From positions 34,810,697 to 34,874,696 of the forward strand of contig JAQNBH010000003.1 in assembly GCA_028752905.1 (NCBI GenBank): a stretch of 64,000 nucleotides of DNA. Reading direction: 5' to 3'. This DNA comes from Cladorhizidae sp. MBARI D1340-BT2 (Eukaryota; Porifera; Demospongiae; Poecilosclerida; Cladorhizidae). The notes under the pieces are model-generated. The model was not told the DNA's origin. It did no database searches and was given only the letters and a program-made list of their open reading frames with translations. Shown piece by piece: positions 60,660-64,000 of the stretch. The translations under genes and the position numbers were made by a program. Position 1 is the stretch's first letter, and every line of letters starts with the position of its first letter.

Positions 60660-63600
60660 GTGGTTGTCTCTGAGTTAGCTCATGGGACCAGTGAGAGAGT
60701 AGGTCTGTACAGGAGACATGTGGTTGCCTCTGAGATAGCTCATGGCACCAATGATAGAGTAGGTTTGTACAGGAGACATGTGGTTGCCTCTGAGTTACCT
60801 CATGGCACCACTGAGAGAGTAGGTATGTACGGGAGACATGTGGTTGCCTCTGAGTTAGCTCATGGCACCAGTGAGAGAGTAGGTCTGTACGGGAGACATG
60901 TGGTTGCCTCTGAGTTAGCTCATGGCACCAGTGAGAGAGTAGGTCTATACGGGAGACATGTGGTTGCCTCTAAGTTAGCTCATGGCACCAGTGAGAGAGT
61001 AGGTTTCTACGGGAGATATGTGTTTGCTTCTGAATTAGCTCATGGCACCAGTGAGAGAGTACATGTACATGTAGGTCTGTACGGGAGACATGTGGTTGCC
61101 TCTGAGTTAGCTCATGGCACCAGTGAGAGAGTAGGTTTGTACGGGAGACATGTGGTTGCCATTGAGTTAGCTCATGGCATCAGTGAGAGAGTAGGTATGT
61201 ATGGGAGACATGTGGTTGCCGCTGAGTTAGGTCATGGCACCAGTGAGAGAGTAGGTCTGTACGGGAGACATGTCCTTGCCTCTGAGTTAGCTCATGTCAC
61301 CAGTGAGAGAGTAGGTATGTACGGGAGATATGTGGTTGCCTCTGAGTTAGCTCATGGCACCAGTGAGAGAGTAGGTCTGTACGGGAGACATGTGGTTGGC
61401 TCTGAGATAGCTCATGGCACCAGTGAGAGAGTAGGTTTGTACGGGAGACATGTGGTTGCCTCTGAGTTAGCTCATGGCACCAGTGAGAGTGTAGGTCTTT
61501 ACGGGAAGACATGTGGTTGCCTCTGAGTTAGCTCATGGGACCAGTGAGAGAGTAGATCTCTACGGGAGACATGTGGTTGCCTCTGAGATAGCTCATTGCA
61601 CTAGTGAGAGAGTAGGTTTGTACGGGAGACATGTGGTTGCCTCCGAGTTAGCTCATGGCACCAGTGAGAGAGTAGGTATGTACGGGAGACATGTGGTTGC
61701 CGCTGAGTTATCTCATGGCACCAGTGAGAGAGTAGGTCTGTACGGGAGACATGTGGTTGCCTCTGAGTTAGCTCATGGCACCAGTGAGAGAGTAGGTCTG
61801 TACGGGAGACATGTGGTTGCCTCTGAGTTAGCTCATGGCACCAGTGAGAGAGTATGTCTGTACGGGAGACATGTGGTTGCCTCTGAGATAGCTCATGGCA
61901 CCAGTGAGAGAGTAGGTTTGTACGGGAGACATGTGGTTGCCATTGAGTTAGCTCATGGTACCAGTGAGAGAGTAGCTATGTATGGGAGACATGTGGTTGC
62001 CTCTGAGTCAGCTCATGGTACCAGGAGAGAGTAGGTCTGTACGGGAGACATGTGCTTTCCTCTGAGTTAGCTCATGGCACCAGTGAGAGAGTAGGTATGT
62101 ACGGGAGACATGTGGTTGCCTCTAAGTTAGCTCATGGCACCAGTGAGAGAGTAGGTCTGTACGGGAGACATGTGATTGCCTCTGAGATAGCTCATGGCAC
62201 CAGTGAGAGAGTAGGTCTGTACGGGAGACATGTGGTTGCCTCTGAGTTAGCTCATGGCACCAGTGAGAGAGTAGGTCTGTACGGGAAGACATGTGGTTGC
62301 CTCTGAGTTAGCTCATGGGACCAGTGAGAGAGTAGGTCTGTACGGGAGACATGTGGTTGCCTCTAAGATAGCTTATGGCACCAGTGAGAGAGTAGGTATG
62401 TACGGGAGACATGTGGTTGCCTCTGAGTTAGCTCATGGCACCAGTGAGAGAGTAGGTCTGTACGGGAGACATGTGGTTGCCTCTGAGTTAGCTCATGGCA
62501 CCAGTGAGAGAGTAGGTCTGTACGGGAGACATGTGGTTGCCTCTAAGTTAGCTCATGGCACCAGTGAGAGAGTAGGTTTGTACGGGAGATATGTGTTTGC
62601 TTCTGAGTTAGCTCATGGCACCAGTGAGAGAGTAGGTCTGTACGGGAGACATGTGGTTGCCTCTGAGATAGCTCATGGCACCAGTGAGAGAGTAGGTTTG
62701 TACGGGAGACATGTGGTTGCCATTGAGTTAGCTCATGGCACCAGTGAGAGAGTAGGTATGTATGCGAGACATGTGGTTGCCTCTGAGTTAGCTCATGGCA
62801 CCAGTGAGGGTAGGTCTGTACGGGAGACATGTGCTTGCCTCTGAGTTAGCTCATGGCACCAGTGAGAGAGTAGGTATGTACGGGAGACATGTGGTTGCCT
62901 CTGAGTTATCTCATGGCACCAGTGAGAGAGTAGGTCTGTACGGGAGACATGTGGTTGCTTCTGAGATAGTTCATGGCACCAGTGAGAGAGTAGGTTTGTA
63001 CGGGAGACATGTGGTTGCCTCTGAGTTAACTCATGGCACCAGTGAGAGAGTAGGTCTGTACGGGAAGACATGTGGTTGTCTCTGAGTTAGCTCATGGGAC
63101 CAGTGAGAGAGTAGGTCTGTACAGGAGACATGTGGTTGCCTCTGAGATAGCTCATGGCACCAATGATAGAGTAGGTTTGTACAGGAGACATGTGGTTGCC
63201 TCTGAGTTACCTCATGGCACCAGTGAGAGAGTAGGTATCTACGGGAGACATGTGGTTGCCTCTGAGTTAGCTCATGGCACCAGTGAGAGAGTAGGTCTGT
63301 ACGGGAGACATGTGGTTGCCTCTGAGTTAGCTCATGGCACCAGTGAGAGAGTAGGTCTGTACGGGAGACATGTAGTTGCCTCTAAGTTAGCTCATGGCAC
63401 CAGTGAGAGAGTAGGTTTGTACGGGAGATATGTGTTTGCTTCTGAATTAGCTCATGGCACCAGTGAGAGAGTACATGTACATGTAGGTCTGTACGGTAGA
63501 CATGTGATTGTCGCTGAGTTATCTCATGGCACCAGTGAGAGAGTAGGTCTGTACGGGAGACATGTGGTTGCCTCTGAGTTAGCTCATGGCACCAGTGAGA

Positions 63601-64000
63601 GAGTAGGTTTGTACGGGAGACATGTGGTTGCCATTGAGTTAGCTCATGGCACCAGTGAGAGAGTAGGTATGTATGGGAGACATGTGGTTGCCTCTGAGTT
63701 AGCTCATGGCACCAGTGAGAGAGTAGGTCTGTACGGGAGACATGTCCTTGCCTCTGAGTTAGCTCATGTCACCAGTGAGAGAGTAGGTATGTACGGGAGA
63801 CATGTGGTTGCCTCTGAATTAGCTCATAGCACCAGTGAGAGAGTAGGTCTGTACGGGAGACATGTGGTTGCCTCTGAGATAGCTCATGGCACCAGTGAGA
63901 GAGTAGGTTTGTACGGGAGACATGTGGTTGCCTCTGAGTTAGCTCATGGCACCAGTGAGAGAGTAGGTCTGTACGGGAAGACATGTGGTTGCCTCTGAGT
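60660..64000 (+). repeat. Array segment: HORs of 853, 780, 779 and 913 bp, cut by the window edge
   Basis: HORs start at 60660, 61513, 62293, 63072 and 63985. Units at 60660 and 63072 begin like those at 53278 and 58482 (GTGGTTGTCTCTGAG, TACAGGAGACAT, CAATGATAGAG). The unit at 61513 resembles 54316 and 59580. The 62293 unit has a 2 bp loss (GTGAGGGTAGG near 62808) and a hybrid monomer at 62593. The last 16 bases start another HOR. Confidence 0.92.
62593..62652 (+). repeat. Hybrid monomer lacking the 12 bp insert
   Basis: Third example of a 72-mer start joined to a normal 3' half, again followed by a GAGATA monomer where a GCCGCTGAGTTATCTC monomer would be expected. Confidence 0.85.

Larger units (their letters stand above)
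1..64000 (+). repeat. 60 bp satellite array with 16-monomer higher-order repeats
   Basis: A 60 bp monomer starting GTGGTTGCC and containing the core GGCACCAGTGAGAGAGTAGG repeats in one orientation from the first to the last base, broken only by two transposon copies. A clean example is 61-120. Positions that vary between monomers include GAGTTA/GAGATA, GGTCTG/GGTTTG/GGTATG, TAC/TAT and TCT/ATT/GCT. Their order recurs as a 16-monomer HOR of 973 bp. Monomers within one HOR differ from each other more than same-position monomers in neighbouring HORs do, which is the usual sign of HOR amplification. No inversion and no flanking unique DNA are seen. A centromeric or pericentromeric role is possible but not shown. 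Confidence 0.98.

Noticed and set aside
1..64000. CRISPR array (regular repeats).
   Set aside because: Units are contiguous with no unique spacers. The repeat is 60 bp and nearly all positions are conserved, which is a tandem satellite.
1..64000. CENP-B box in the monomer.
   Set aside because: The only similarity is the CGGG in GTACGGGAG. The required TTCG and central A at the correct spacing are absent on the strand compared.

Overview
The whole 64 kb window is one uninterrupted satellite DNA array. Its basic unit is a 60 bp monomer (about 53% GC) repeated head to tail in one orientation. The array runs off both ends of the window. I see no host gene, rRNA, tRNA, CRISPR array, operon, promoter or terminator. 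The only other DNA is two copies of a 441 bp pogo/Tigger-like DNA transposon remnant and what looks like an excision scar of a third copy. A tandem array of this kind and a transposase fragment with a Brinker/psq-type helix-turn-helix point to a eukaryote, most likely a metazoan, in a heterochromatic region. The species cannot be named from the sequence.

The monomers form higher-order repeats (HORs). The full HOR is 16 monomers in 973 bp: fourteen of 60 bp, one of 72 bp carrying an extra CATGTACATGTA, and one 61 bp monomer (GGGAAGACAT instead of GGGAGACAT) that closes the unit. The monomer after the 61-mer usually carries GGGACC instead of GGCACC. Exact 973 bp HORs start at 30146, 41472, 50372 and 55576. 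Most other HORs are this unit with whole monomers lost or gained (for example 913, 853, 733, 673, 481, 301 and 181 bp). About 72 HOR boundaries are visible.

Region by region: 1-8.6 kb holds mixed HORs with the first transposon copy (5702-6142). 8.6-14.2 kb holds the second copy (10469-10909) and the scar (13471-13475). 14.2-29.3 kb contains segmental copies of itself at offsets of 2860 bp and about 9.92-9.98 kb. 29.3-39.4 kb is more regular and includes 34650-37388, a paralogue of the transposon-bearing region whose insertion site is empty. 39.4-41.5 kb has an 11-monomer (672 bp) block three times. 44.1-48.7 kb has a 2018 bp duplication. 50.1-60.5 kb is a young 5.2 kb tandem duplication of a six-HOR super-unit, followed to the end by shorter restarts of its second half.

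Long reading frames run on both strands because the monomer is 20 codons long and lacks stops in one frame per strand. Each 61-mer shifts the frame and a stop follows within a few codons. I treat these as by-products of the repeat, not genes. The parts do not form a gene system. What they record is amplification by unequal exchange, plus insertion and apparent loss of a transposon at one TA dinucleotide of the monomer, which is also where the 72-mer carries its extra 12 bp.
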